A DNA stretch of 64,000 nt from an uncultured Chitinophagaceae bacterium (GCA_936908745.1 CAKZFX010000016.1:62001-126000); one strand, 5' to 3'; counted from the stretch's first letter, positions 17,940-26,148 are shown. Translations and numbers: made by a program. Notes: generated by a model not told the origin, from the letters alone.

Positions 17940-19358
17940 TTATTTATCGCTAAAGAAATCATAGGTTACGGCTTTCCCTTGTTCAAGATCGAGACAGATC
18001 AGCAGGTTGGCATCACTGCTGCTTAACTCTTTATTATTTGTTCCCGTAAGGATCAGCCATTTGCCGGTATAGAGATAGCTGCCCCAGTCTTTCAGGCCAG
18101 AATCAAAAGCCCATACTTGTTTACCGTTTGTTGAAAGACGGCTCACCTGTATTTTACCTTCATTGCCAATCTGGTTTTTATATACCACGAGATAAGAACT
18201 GTTGCCCGCCGCAATGGGCAACCCCGTTTCCCTGTTCAATAGAAAGCCGCCATCCAAAAAATACACAGAAGAAGGACTGGCTGCATTTTCTTTATCAATT
18301 TTAAAGTCATCGTTCCTGCCAGGCGCATAATTAGTTACAAACAACTGGCGTCTTGCTTTTTCGTCATAAGCCTGTTGATTTTGCACACGATCATACAACT
18401 TGTCCATTTCCTGTTTGCTGTATAACCCATACCATTTTCCATGCAGCGTATCCTGGTTGGTTTTTATTTGGCTGAAGCTGGTATTATTTTCTCCTGACAA
18501 TGATTGGATCTTGCGGCGGATATCATCGCTGTCACGTTTTGTTTTGGCCAGCGTTGACTTCAGGCGGTATAAACTATCCCTTACTTTATACAATGCTGTC
18601 CGTTCTTCGTTAAAGCTTTTGCTGATTCGATGGTATTCGCTCATGCTGATCTCTTTGGCCTGCAACTGTTGGGAAGGACGTCGCAACTTTTGTTGCATCA
18701 GGCTGTCCGTAGCCACCCTGTTTTCTGTGATCAGTTTTTCCAACGCATCCAGTTCTTTTTCATCATCGCCTTCACCTTCTTCGGCAGTGGCAGCGATCAG
18801 TGTACGGCTGTCAACTTTCCATGGACTGCCGTCAACAGCGGTAAAATAAAGGGTGTGTTGCGAAGGATTGAATTCATAATACCTTTCCTCGGCGGGAAAC
18901 TTTCCTTTGAGTGACGGATTTTTTTGTTCCAGCAATTCGATATCGGCAACGGTTTTCAATGTAAACGGATCAAACGCCATCGGTTCGCCCATAAACACCC
19001 ACGCTTTGTTATCAGCGGCGCCCATTATCCGCACCGGGAAGTTTTTGATATCACGATGATGTTTGATCTTTTGATCGCTGATCTTCTTGCCGGTGGCCGC
19101 ATCATTGGTTTGTATAAAATAATTGGTGCTGACACTTTTACTCGTCATGCCGTTCTTGCTGGAATAGGAAGTGGCTTTTTCAAACTTTACAACAGAGAAA
19201 ATGACCTGCTTGCCGTCTTTTTCAAAATAGAGCACCTGTGGAAGCGCAGAGCGTTCGTCGTACCTGGACAAACAACCTCTTAAAAGAAAAAAGAAACCGG
19301 CAACAATGATGATGACTGTCGTGACTACGACAAGGATTGGTTTGGAAAAGGCCCGCAT
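17940..19358 (-). CDS. Membrane-anchored protein of unknown function with a coiled-coil insert
   Basis: The 472-residue protein has an N-terminal membrane segment (about residues 8-27, ILVVVTTVIIIVAGFFFLLR) and a large extracytoplasmic part. Two beta-rich halves (residues about 35-190 and 310-470), with strands such as KVDSRTLIAA and KQVWAFDSGLKDWG that recall PQQ/propeller-like repeats, are separated by a charged, probably coiled-coil stretch (about 200-300). It vaguely resembles proteins named PA2928 family, but I am not sure. No catalytic motif is visible. It is a single gene, convergent with the GNAT gene with zero gap. Confidence 0.7.
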   Translation of the reverse strand: MRAFSKPILVVVTTVIIIVAGFFFLLRGCLSRYDERSALPQVLYFEKDGKQVIFSVVKFEKATSYSSKNGMTSKSVSTNYFIQTNDAATGKKISDQKIKHHRDIKNFPVRIMGAADNKAWVFMGEPMAFDPFTLKTVADIELLEQKNPSLKGKFPAEERYYEFNPSQHTLYFTAVDGSPWKVDSRTLIAATAEEGEGDDEKELDALEKLITENRVATDSLMQQKLRRPSQQLQAKEISMSEYHRISKSFNEERTALYKVRDSLYRLKSTLAKTKRDSDDIRRKIQSLSGENNTSFSQIKTNQDTLHGKWYGLYSKQEMDKLYDRVQNQQAYDEKARRQLFVTNYAPGRNDDFKIDKENAASPSSVYFLDGGFLLNRETGLPIAAGNSSYLVVYKNQIGNEGKIQVSRLSTNGKQVWAFDSGLKDWGSYLYTGKWLILTGTNNKELSSSDANLLICLDLEQGKAVTYDFFSDK

Positions 19359-19400
19359 GGGTTGTGGTTTTGAATTTTCGGGCTTAAGGTACAGAAAATT

Positions 19401-19584
19401 AACCGCAGAGAACAGGAGGCCGCTGAGGTAGCGCAGAGATTAAAGTCTTTTGCAGTAAATAATTTCTCGCAAAGACGCAAAGATTTCGCAAACAATACAT
19501 AAGCTTGTAACTATAAAAAGCCTTTGCCGCTTTAGCGATTAGAAAAAACTCTGCGTAAACTCTTTTTCTCTTGTTCTCTGCGGT
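19401..19584. repeat. Large imperfect inverted repeat with CGCAGAG motifs
   Basis: ACCGCAGAGAACAGGAG (19402-19418) pairs, with one mismatch, with CTCTTGTTCTCTGCGGT (19568-19584). Several CGCAGAG/CTCTGCG and GCAAAGACGCAAAG words lie between, and CACGGAGAGCCGC and GATCACAGAG follow to about 19642. This looks like a dispersed intergenic repeat element, not coding DNA. The 69-codon minus-strand frame across it has no gene-like features. With the heptad array next to it, this accounts for 19359-19719. Confidence 0.6.
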
Positions 19585-19676
19585 AAAAAAGTATTTCTCA
19601 CAGGCCACGGAGAGCCGCTGCGAAACAGAAGATCACAGAGAAAACAAACCTGTAATAATTTACCCGCTTTAGGAAA

Positions 19677-19711
19677 GACTCACGACTCCTGACTCACGAC
19701 TCCCGACTATC
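19677..19711 (+). repeat. Heptanucleotide array GACTNNN x5 (site A)
   Basis: Five units in strict 7-base register: GACTCAC, GACTCCT, GACTCAC, GACTCCC, GACTATC. The last unit runs into TTTG and so completes TATCTTTG (19708-19715), a perfect -7 box 5 bases before the trpF ATG. The same GACT/AGTC heptads recur at four other places in the window. Confidence 0.85.
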
Positions 19712-19719
19712 TTTGATCC

Positions 19720-20388
19720 ATGCGAACAAGAATAAAAATATGCTGTATCTCTTCTGTGGCCGAAGCTAAAATGGCGATCCGCAATGGCGCCGATGCGGTA
19801 GGGCTGGTGGGCAAAATGCCCAGTGGCCCCGGGCCGATTGATGATGAACTGATCAAAGAAATAGTGGTGCACGTACCACCGCCGGTTGCTTCTTTTTTAT
19901 TAACCTCAGAACAAAGCGCCGCCGGTATTATTGCGCATTTGCATCGCACACATGCCAACAGCATCCAGATTGTAGACGAGCTGACCGAAGGCACTTACGC
20001 GGCCATCCGTGAAGCCTTGCCTGCCGTCCGTATCGTGCAGGTGCTGCATGTGCAGGACGCCGGCAGTATTGAAACCGCCCGTCAACTGCAATCGCAGGTA
20101 GATGCTTTTTTGCTGGACAGTGGTAATCCTAATGCGGCTATTAAAACGCTTGGCGGCACCGGCAATGTACATGACTGGCAACTCAGCCGTGAAATTGTAA
20201 AATCGGTCGCAATTCCCGTGTTCCTGGCAGGTGGGCTCAATGCCGGCAATGTGCGGCAGGCAATTCAAACGGTACAGCCTTTTGGCGTGGATATTTGCAG
20301 CGGTGTGCGGACAGGCGGGAAATTAGATGAAGCGAAGCTGAAAAGCTTTATACAGGAAGTGAATTCTATACAGGCAGCCCCCTACTAA
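19720..20388 (+). CDS. trpF: Phosphoribosylanthranilate isomerase-like protein
   Basis: A 222-residue (beta/alpha)8 protein. The N-terminal IKICC holds the catalytic cysteine of the KICG motif, VDAFLLDSGNP the catalytic aspartate, and LAGGLNAGNV and FGVDICSGVRTGGKLDEAKL the phosphate-binding loops. This supports the Amadori rearrangement of phosphoribosylanthranilate in tryptophan synthesis. It is divergent in the first half: the usual SPR-type motif after ADAVG is replaced by KMPSGPGPID. No other trp genes are nearby, so it could be a stand-alone TrpF or a paralogue with another substrate. The promoter-like box overlaps the heptad array just upstream, which would give a nearly leaderless message. 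Confidence 0.75.
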   Translation: MRTRIKICCISSVAEAKMAIRNGADAVGLVGKMPSGPGPIDDELIKEIVVHVPPPVASFLLTSEQSAAGIIAHLHRTHANSIQIVDELTEGTYAAIREALPAVRIVQVLHVQDAGSIETARQLQSQVDAFLLDSGNPNAAIKTLGGTGNVHDWQLSREIVKSVAIPVFLAGGLNAGNVRQAIQTVQPFGVDICSGVRTGGKLDEAKLKSFIQEVNSIQAAPY

Positions 20389-20471
20389 TAAGACGATTAG
20401 TAAGAACCACAGGTTGCTTATTTTCAATCAATCCCGGGCGTTTCATTTTAGGTTTTATCCTCCCTGACGCT

Positions 20472-20479
20472 TAAATTTG
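20472..20479 (+). promoter_or_regulatory. Candidate -7 box for pdhB
   Basis: TAAATTTG, followed by CGC, matches TAnnTTTG 26 bases before the pdhB ATG. No clear TTTG -33 element is seen; TTTTAGG lies about 21 bases upstream. Confidence 0.5.
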
Positions 20480-20505
20480 CGCACCATAAAAAAAGCAACA
20501 CAAAC

Positions 20506-21495
20506 ATGGCAAGATCAATTGCATTCCGGGAAGCACTCAGAGAAGCGATGAGCGAAGAAATGAGGAGAGATGACAGGGTTTTCCTGATGGGTGAAGAAGT
20601 AGCAGAATACAACGGAGCTTACAAAGTGAGCCAGGGTATGCTGGCAGAATTTGGCCCTAAAAGGATCATCGATACCCCGATCGCCGAATTAGGTTTCACA
20701 GCCGTAGGTGTAGGTGCTGCGCAAAATGGTCTTCGTCCTATCGTTGAGTTCATGACCTGGAACTTTGCGGTGTTGGCTTTAGATCAAATTTTAAATACAG
20801 CTTCTAAAATGCTGGCAATGAGCGGCGGACAAATTTCTTGCCCGATCGTTTTCAGAGGTGGTAACGGCTCTGCCGGCCAGTTGGGCGCACAGCACTCAAC
20901 CGCTTTTGAAGCCTTGTATGCTAATATCCCCGGTTTGAAAGTGGTATCTCCAAGCAATGGTTACGACGCCAAAGGTTTGCTGAAACAAGCCATCCGCTAC
21001 GAAGAAGATCCGGTGATGTTTATGGAAAGTGAGCTGATGTATGGCGACAAAATGGAGATCCCCGAAGAAGAATACTATATCGAACTCGGTAAAGCCGATG
21101 TAAAAAGACAGGGAAGGGACGTGACCATCGTTTCCTTCAATAAAATGATGAAAGTGGCACTGGGCGCTGCTGAGGAACTGGAAAAAGAAGGGATCAGCGC
21201 CGAAGTGATCGATCTGCGTACTATTCGCCCGCTGGACTGGATGACCATCCTCGAAAGCGTTAAGAAAACAAACCGCCTTGTGATCGTGGAAGAGCAGTGG
21301 CCATTTGCTTCTGTCTCGTCAGAGATCACCTATCGCATACAAAAAGAAGGTTTTGACTACTTAGATGCGCCTATTCGCCGTATTACGGCTGCTGATGCGC
21401 CGCTGCACTACGCACCCAACCTGGTAGCCGCCGCATTGCCGGATGTGCCAAGAACGGTGAAACTGGTGAAAGAAGTGATGTACCAGAAAAAGTAA
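20506..21495 (+). CDS. pdhB: Pyruvate dehydrogenase E1 component, beta subunit
   Basis: The 329-residue protein is the beta chain of a thiamine-diphosphate-dependent 2-oxoacid dehydrogenase E1. It begins ARSIAFREALREAMSEEMRRD and carries LMGEEVAEYNGAYKVSQG, DTPIAELGFTAVGVGAA, PIVEFMTWNFAVLALDQI and a C-terminal transketolase domain with IDLRTIRPLDW. The residues fit pyruvate better than branched-chain complexes. It would decarboxylate pyruvate together with an alpha subunit, which is not adjacent. Lipoate for the E2 subunit could come from lipA at 44342. It is a single gene ended by the hairpin at 21518-21557. Confidence 0.93.
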   Translation: MARSIAFREALREAMSEEMRRDDRVFLMGEEVAEYNGAYKVSQGMLAEFGPKRIIDTPIAELGFTAVGVGAAQNGLRPIVEFMTWNFAVLALDQILNTASKMLAMSGGQISCPIVFRGGNGSAGQLGAQHSTAFEALYANIPGLKVVSPSNGYDAKGLLKQAIRYEEDPVMFMESELMYGDKMEIPEEEYYIELGKADVKRQGRDVTIVSFNKMMKVALGAAEELEKEGISAEVIDLRTIRPLDWMTILESVKKTNRLVIVEEQWPFASVSSEITYRIQKEGFDYLDAPIRRITAADAPLHYAPNLVAAALPDVPRTVKLVKEVMYQKK

Positions 21496-21517
21496 GACCT
21501 GATTTTATGACATCGTC

Positions 21518-21557
21518 AAAAGCCTGTCTCCCAAAGCATAAGGGAACAGGCTTTTTT
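21518..21557 (+). terminator. Intrinsic terminator after pdhB
   Basis: AAAAGCCTGT (21518-21527) pairs with ACAGGCTTTT (21546-21555), extended by an inner TCCC/GGGA, and is followed by a T-run. It lies 23 bases past the stop. Confidence 0.88.
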
Positions 21558-21709
21558 GCATTAGAACGGGATTAGAAAAGACCCCGGTTCCGCTTTCAAC
21601 TACTACCACTTTGCGTGATTTTATAAAAAAAGTTGATGTAAGACAATGAGGTTTGGCCTGAATGCCGCATCTTTGACATGGTTTTTCATAGGATATTGGA
21701 TTTTAAAAC

Positions 21710-21741
21710 GAGGCAGGGTTTCTACCCAGCCTCTTTTTTTT
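21710..21741 (+). terminator. Second strong terminator in the pdhB-regulator gap
   Basis: GAGGC-A-GGGT (21710-21719) pairs with ACCC-A-GCCTC (21724-21733), followed by eight Ts. About 150 bases separate it from the pdhB terminator and no ORF lies between, so it either ends a short untranslated transcript or acts as a leader terminator for the regulator gene downstream. Confidence 0.8.
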
Positions 21742-21876
21742 GTCTAAGCTGAAAGCCTTGTTCATTGCTGCGCTTTAAACAAATCTGTAGTCTTTAATAA
21801 GTTGGTGATTGTTACGGCATTGTTCTTGCCTTCTTCGCATCAAATCAATTATTTTTACCGAACTAAACCCCACAAA

Positions 21877-23037
21877 ATGCCAGACATACTGATTATTGAT
21901 GATGAGAAAGCAATCCGTAAAACCCTCACCGAAATACTCTCTTTTGAAGGATATAAAATTGAAGAAGCTGCTGATGGGGAAGAGGGGCTGAAAAAATTCA
22001 AAGAAAAAGCATTCGACGTTGTTCTCTGCGATATTAAAATGCCTAAACTGGATGGCATTGAATTTCTCCAAAAAGCCGGCGAAAGCAACCCGGATGTACC
22101 GATCATAATGATATCTGGCCACGGCAACATAGAAACCGCCGTGGAAGCCGTTAAAAAAGGCGCTTACGACTATATTTCAAAGCCACCAGACCTGAACCGT
22201 TTACTGATCACCATCCGCAATGCGATGGATAAAAGCACATTGGTGACAGAAACAAAAGTGCTGAAAAGAAAAGTGAGCAAGGTGCAGGAAATGATCGGCG
22301 AATCAACACCAATCAAAAAGATCAAAGAAACGATTGAAAAAGTGGCGCCTACCGATGCACGTATTTTGGTAACAGGTGAAAATGGCGTAGGTAAAGAACT
22401 CGTGGCCCGTTGGGTACATGAAAAAAGCAATCGTGCCAATGGCCCGATGATCGAAGTGAACTGTGCGGCTATCCCCAGTGAGCTGATCGAAAGTGAATTG
22501 TTTGGTCACGAAAAAGGATCGTTTACATCGGCTATCAAACAGCGTATCGGCAAATTTGAATCGGCCAGCGGTGGCACGCTATTCCTTGATGAAATAGGCG
22601 ATATGAGCCTTAGCGCCCAAGCCAAAGTGCTGCGTGCTTTGCAGGAAGGAAAAATAACCCGTGTCGGTGCCGACAAAGACATCAACGTGGATGTGCGGGT
22701 GATCGCAGCAACGAACAAAGACTTATTGAAAGAAGTAGAAGATAAAAACTTCCGCCTTGACTTGTATCACCGCCTCAGTGTGATCCTGATCCATGTGCCT
22801 TCACTGAATGAAAGAAGGGATGATATTCCGCAACTGGTGGAACAGTTCCTGGCCGACATCTGTGCAGACTACGGCACGGCGCAAAAAGAAATAGATGACG
22901 ATGCTATCAAACTGTTGCAACAATACAACTGGACAGGTAATATCCGTGAGCTGCGCAACGTGGTAGAGCGTTTAGTGATTCTTTCCGGCAAAAAAATAAC
23001 AGCTGAAGATGTAAGCAACTACGTAATGCCTAAATAG
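21877..23037 (+). CDS. NtrC-like response regulator (REC-AAA+) lacking the Fis DNA-binding domain
   Basis: The 386-residue protein has a receiver domain with the phosphorylated aspartate at residue 52 (VLCDIKMPKLDG), then a sigma-54-type AAA+ domain with Walker A GENGVGKE (167-174), FLDEIGDMS (Walker B) and the arginine-finger region. The sigma-54-contacting GAFTGA loop reads GSFTSA (214-219). The protein stops at EDVSNYVMPK directly after the AAA+ lid, so the usual C-terminal Fis helix-turn-helix is absent. It probably acts without binding its own enhancer, or not with sigma-54 at all. The start is the ATG at 21877 (MPDILIIDDEKAIRK). No histidine kinase is adjacent. Its stop overlaps the convergent MerR gene by 8 bases. 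Confidence 0.92.
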   Translation: MPDILIIDDEKAIRKTLTEILSFEGYKIEEAADGEEGLKKFKEKAFDVVLCDIKMPKLDGIEFLQKAGESNPDVPIIMISGHGNIETAVEAVKKGAYDYISKPPDLNRLLITIRNAMDKSTLVTETKVLKRKVSKVQEMIGESTPIKKIKETIEKVAPTDARILVTGENGVGKELVARWVHEKSNRANGPMIEVNCAAIPSELIESELFGHEKGSFTSAIKQRIGKFESASGGTLFLDEIGDMSLSAQAKVLRALQEGKITRVGADKDINVDVRVIAATNKDLLKEVEDKNFRLDLYHRLSVILIHVPSLNERRDDIPQLVEQFLADICADYGTAQKEIDDDAIKLLQQYNWTGNIRELRNVVERLVILSGKKITAEDVSNYVMPK

Positions 23038-23926
23038 GCACTTCGCTTTGCTTAAAGGTTTGTGTGTATTCCAGCATTTTCTCCAATGAACATATTTGGG
23101 TGAAATTGGCAGGCTTGTCCTGTATGCATTGGCAGGCCGGGCCGGAAACGGTAACCGGTTTGTCGGGGAAGCTATTGCAAACAGATTTGATAAATGTGTT
23201 CAGCGCCATATTATCAAAGACGGTCACCAGATGCGCATAAAAATGTGTTACCGGGTGCAATGATGCAAAATACTCCAACGTCTGTGTGCTTACTTCTTTG
23301 CCAAAATAGGTTGTGTAAACGGCTTGTTTGCGCAGCAAATAATTTACCACCAGCAACGGAATTTCATGCAGCTCACCGGGAGGCGAGAAAATGATAACAT
23401 TATATGTTTTATCTGTAACCGCTGGCAATTGATCTGTTCCGGCGATGATCTTCTTTTGAATAATATAGCTGGAAAAATGTTCCTGCGCCGGTATCACATG
23501 GTTGGTCATCCACAGCAGCCCGATACGGTGAAGGAAAGGATAGAAAACATGGAGGATGCATTTTTCCAAACCAATGCGTTTCAGCAGATCGTCCACCACT
23601 TCTTCAAACTTTTCCGGGTCCAGCGCCACGCTGGCTTCTGTCAGTTGATGAACAAAGACTTCATAGTTGCAGCATTCCTGTTTCAGTCTTGCCACTTCTT
23701 CTTTGATCTGCTCGCAACTCAGTTCAGCGATCTTTGAAATTTTATAACCGTTGTGGTATAAAAACGCGATGCGCAGCAGCTCTTTCAGGTCGTCGCAATC
23801 GTAGGTGCGGTGCTGGCTTTTCTTTCTTTTTGGGGTAAAAAGATTGTAGCGCTGCTCCCAGATACGCAGGGTATGGGCTTTGACGCCGCACATATTCTCT
23901 ATATCCTTAATACTGAACTGGTTCAT
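23030..23926 (-). CDS. MerR-family regulator with a B12-binding-like sensory domain (CarH/LitR type)
   Basis: The 298-residue protein has a MerR helix-turn-helix (residues 4-75, VKAHTLRIWEQRYNLFTP), then a helical bundle carrying the W-x9-EH signature (W139, E149-H150), then a B12-binding-like Rossmann domain with ELHEIP (185-190), where His187 sits where CarH has its lower cobalt ligand. In CarH/LitR proteins adenosylcobalamin is sensed and lost in light. The residue after the key tryptophan, histidine in the Thermus protein, is Met140 here. No carotenoid genes are in view, so the target is unknown. The start is the ATG at 23926; a longer frame to 23977 adds residues unlike MerR proteins. 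Confidence 0.85.
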   Translation of the reverse strand: MNQFSIKDIENMCGVKAHTLRIWEQRYNLFTPKRKKSQHRTYDCDDLKELLRIAFLYHNGYKISKIAELSCEQIKEEVARLKQECCNYEVFVHQLTEASVALDPEKFEEVVDDLLKRIGLEKCILHVFYPFLHRIGLLWMTNHVIPAQEHFSSYIIQKKIIAGTDQLPAVTDKTYNVIIFSPPGELHEIPLLVVNYLLRKQAVYTTYFGKEVSTQTLEYFASLHPVTHFYAHLVTVFDNMALNTFIKSVCNSFPDKPVTVSGPACQCIQDKPANFTQICSLEKMLEYTQTFKQSEVPI

Positions 23927-24008
23927 TAGGCTCCCGAAATTATGGATCTGCCGTTTAAAATGACAAATGACCGTCAATTTGGTTTAGCAAAACTTTGAAA
24001 TTATTAAA

Positions 24009-24039
24009 TTTCGGCGGGCAGAATTTTATAATACTTTTG
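24009..24039 (+). promoter_or_regulatory. Candidate promoter for the signal peptidase gene
   Basis: TACTTTTG (24032-24039) is a perfect -7 box, with TTTC at 24009-24012 as an imperfect -33 at 19 bases spacing. The ATG is 21 bases downstream. Confidence 0.5.
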
Positions 24040-24060
24040 TCACCTACTAAAAACAGGTTC

Positions 24061-25593
24061 ATGCCTTTACAACATATTTTCATTATTTACCTGATCGGAA
24101 CATTGATCGTTTTCCTGCCCTCTTTTGGATTGGCGAAGCTTTTTGTAAAAGCGGGTGTTCCTGCCTGGAAGGCGTATGTGCCTTTTTACAATACATGGGT
24201 GATGCAGGAGATTGCGCAGCGGCCTAAACATTGGGTGTTCTGGCAATTTATCCCGGTGGTGGGTTGGTTTATCAGCCCGGGTATTTTCATCGAATTTGCC
24301 AAATTGTTCAACCGTTTTTCGTTTGGCAATCATACAGCGGCGGCTTTATTAGCTCCTTTTTATTTCCCCTGGCTGGCGAGCCGCAAAGACCTGCGTTATA
24401 TTGGCCCGGCAGGCGTGAAGCATTATAAAAAGCCAGGCTGGAGAGAGTGGGTGGATGCGGCTGTGTTTGCGGTGGTGGCGGCTACGCTGATCCGCACATT
24501 TGTATTTGAAGCCTATACAATTCCATCGGGCTCTATGGAAAAAACATTGCTGGTAAAAGACTTCTTATTTGTCAGTAAACTAAGCTATGGTCCCCGTATC
24601 CCGAATACACCATTGTCATTTCCTTTTGTACACAACTACATGCCGATCACCAATGGTAAATCATATTCAGAAGCGATCAAATTGCCGTATATACGCTGGT
24701 GGGGCTCTATGCCCAAAAGAAATGATGTGGTCGTATTTAACTTCCCGGAAGGTGATACGGTTGTTCACTTACCGGGTTATGAGTCTGCAGTACCATACTA
24801 TCAGCTTGTAAGAGAACGGGGCAGAGAGAATGTGCTGAACGATCCTGATCTTAAGCCCATCGTTGTTCACCCGGTTGATAAGACCGATAACTATATCAAA
24901 CGTTGCGTGGGTATCGCAGGCGATTCACTGCAAATCATCAATGGCGATATTTATATCAATGGTGTAAAAGAGCAAGCGCCTAAATATTCAGGCAGACCAT
25001 ATCTGGTTCGGACATTGCCAAACAGGTATATAACGAAAGAGTCGCTGGAAGATCTTGGTATAAAAATTATTGACGCAGGGGAAATGTCTGATCTTATGCC
25101 GATCAAAGACAGCGTTTATAATATTACTATCAATATGACGCTGGATGAAAAAGATAAACTGATGAAGGCTGGTTTTGTCGAGAAAATTGAACCGTATGTG
25201 ATACAGGGTTCAATGGGTACACAACTTTTCCCGCACGACACATTGCACAACTGGACGCTTGATAACTATGGCCCGATATGGATTCCCAAAAAAGGAGCGA
25301 GTGTTCAACTCACTGCTGAAAACTATTCTATTTACGAAAGAGCGATCCGTGTGTATGAGAGGAATGAATTTTATATGCAGAATGGCAAGTTTTACCTGAA
25401 TGGAAAAGAAGTAACGTCCTATACATTTAAAATGGATTACTTCTGGATGATGGGTGATCACCGCCATGGTTCGCAGGATTCACGCTTCTGGGGTTTTGTG
25501 CCCGAAGACAGGATCGTGGGCAAGGCATGGATGATCTGGTTCAGTTGGGAAAACGGCCCCCGATGGAAACGGTTATTTAATATCGTAAAATAA
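24061..25593 (+). CDS. lepB: Signal peptidase I
   Basis: Membrane peptidase that removes signal peptides from exported proteins. The catalytic serine is Ser158 in IPSGSMEKTLL and the general base lysine is Lys280 in NYIKRCVGIAGD. The C-terminal box GDHRHGSQDSRFWGFVPEDR is complete. At 510 residues it is much longer than E. coli LepB (324): an extra N-terminal part of about 130 residues holds two or three membrane segments (DUF5684-like), and a large insert lies between the lysine box and the last box. Bacteroidota signal peptidases often have this layout. The start is the ATG at 24061; the frame opens earlier at 23995. It is ended by the hairpin at 25603-25634. Confidence 0.93.
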   Translation: MPLQHIFIIYLIGTLIVFLPSFGLAKLFVKAGVPAWKAYVPFYNTWVMQEIAQRPKHWVFWQFIPVVGWFISPGIFIEFAKLFNRFSFGNHTAAALLAPFYFPWLASRKDLRYIGPAGVKHYKKPGWREWVDAAVFAVVAATLIRTFVFEAYTIPSGSMEKTLLVKDFLFVSKLSYGPRIPNTPLSFPFVHNYMPITNGKSYSEAIKLPYIRWWGSMPKRNDVVVFNFPEGDTVVHLPGYESAVPYYQLVRERGRENVLNDPDLKPIVVHPVDKTDNYIKRCVGIAGDSLQIINGDIYINGVKEQAPKYSGRPYLVRTLPNRYITKESLEDLGIKIIDAGEMSDLMPIKDSVYNITINMTLDEKDKLMKAGFVEKIEPYVIQGSMGTQLFPHDTLHNWTLDNYGPIWIPKKGASVQLTAENYSIYERAIRVYERNEFYMQNGKFYLNGKEVTSYTFKMDYFWMMGDHRHGSQDSRFWGFVPEDRIVGKAWMIWFSWENGPRWKRLFNIVK

Positions 25594-25602
25594 ACTAACT
25601 TT

Positions 25603-25634
25603 AAAAGCCTTTGTAAACCACAAAGGCTTTTTTG
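25603..25634 (+). terminator. Intrinsic terminator after lepB
   Basis: AAAAGCCTTTGT (25603-25614) pairs perfectly with ACAAAGGCTTTT (25620-25631), with an AAACC loop and a run of Ts. Confidence 0.9.
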
Positions 25635-25650
25635 TCTTTAAATAGTTCTA

Positions 25651-26148
25651 ATGAGTACAAAGAAATACGAATTTGAATACGAGGTTTTTGAAAACATTGA
25701 CCAGTTGCCCGAAAAAGATGCGTGGCTGTTGCGTGAAGCAAGATCAGTGACGGAAAACGCTTATGCGCCTTATTCCAAATTTCATGTGGGAGCAGTGGCT
25801 ATGTTACAGAACGGCGAGATCGTGGCGGGCACCAACCAGGAAAACGCCTCTTACCCGGTTGGTATCTGTGCGGAAAGAGTGTTGCTGGGCAATGCAGCTA
25901 CTTTATACAAAGGCATTCCGATCGAAACAATGGCCATCAGTTATATCAGCAAGAGCGAAAATGACCCGGTAAAAAGCGATCATCCTATTTCGCCCTGTGG
26001 TATGTGCCGGCAAGCCTTGCTGGAATATGAAACAAGAACAGATAAACCGATACGCCTGATACTAAGCGGGCAGGAAGGAAAAGTGTACGTGGTGAAAACA
26101 GCCAGTATGCTGCTGCCGTTTGCGTTTACAAGCGATGAATTAATTTAG
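25651..26148 (+). CDS. cdd: Cytidine deaminase
   Basis: Deaminates cytidine and deoxycytidine to uridine and deoxyuridine in pyrimidine salvage. The 165-residue protein has the zinc site CAERV with the proton-shuttling glutamate, and PCGMCRQAL with the two further zinc cysteines, plus the N-terminal APYSKFHVGA substrate motif. It starts at the ATG at 25651, 17 bases after the lepB terminator. It is convergent with ogt; the 28 bases between carry a short direct repeat. Confidence 0.95.
   Translation: MSTKKYEFEYEVFENIDQLPEKDAWLLREARSVTENAYAPYSKFHVGAVAMLQNGEIVAGTNQENASYPVGICAERVLLGNAATLYKGIPIETMAISYISKSENDPVKSDHPISPCGMCRQALLEYETRTDKPIRLILSGQEGKVYVVKTASMLLPFAFTSDELI

Noticed and set aside
19399..19608. 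69-codon minus-strand ORF in the gap before trpF
   Set aside because: It lies wholly within the CGCAGAG inverted repeat and has no signal, domain or conserved motif; repeat-derived frame.
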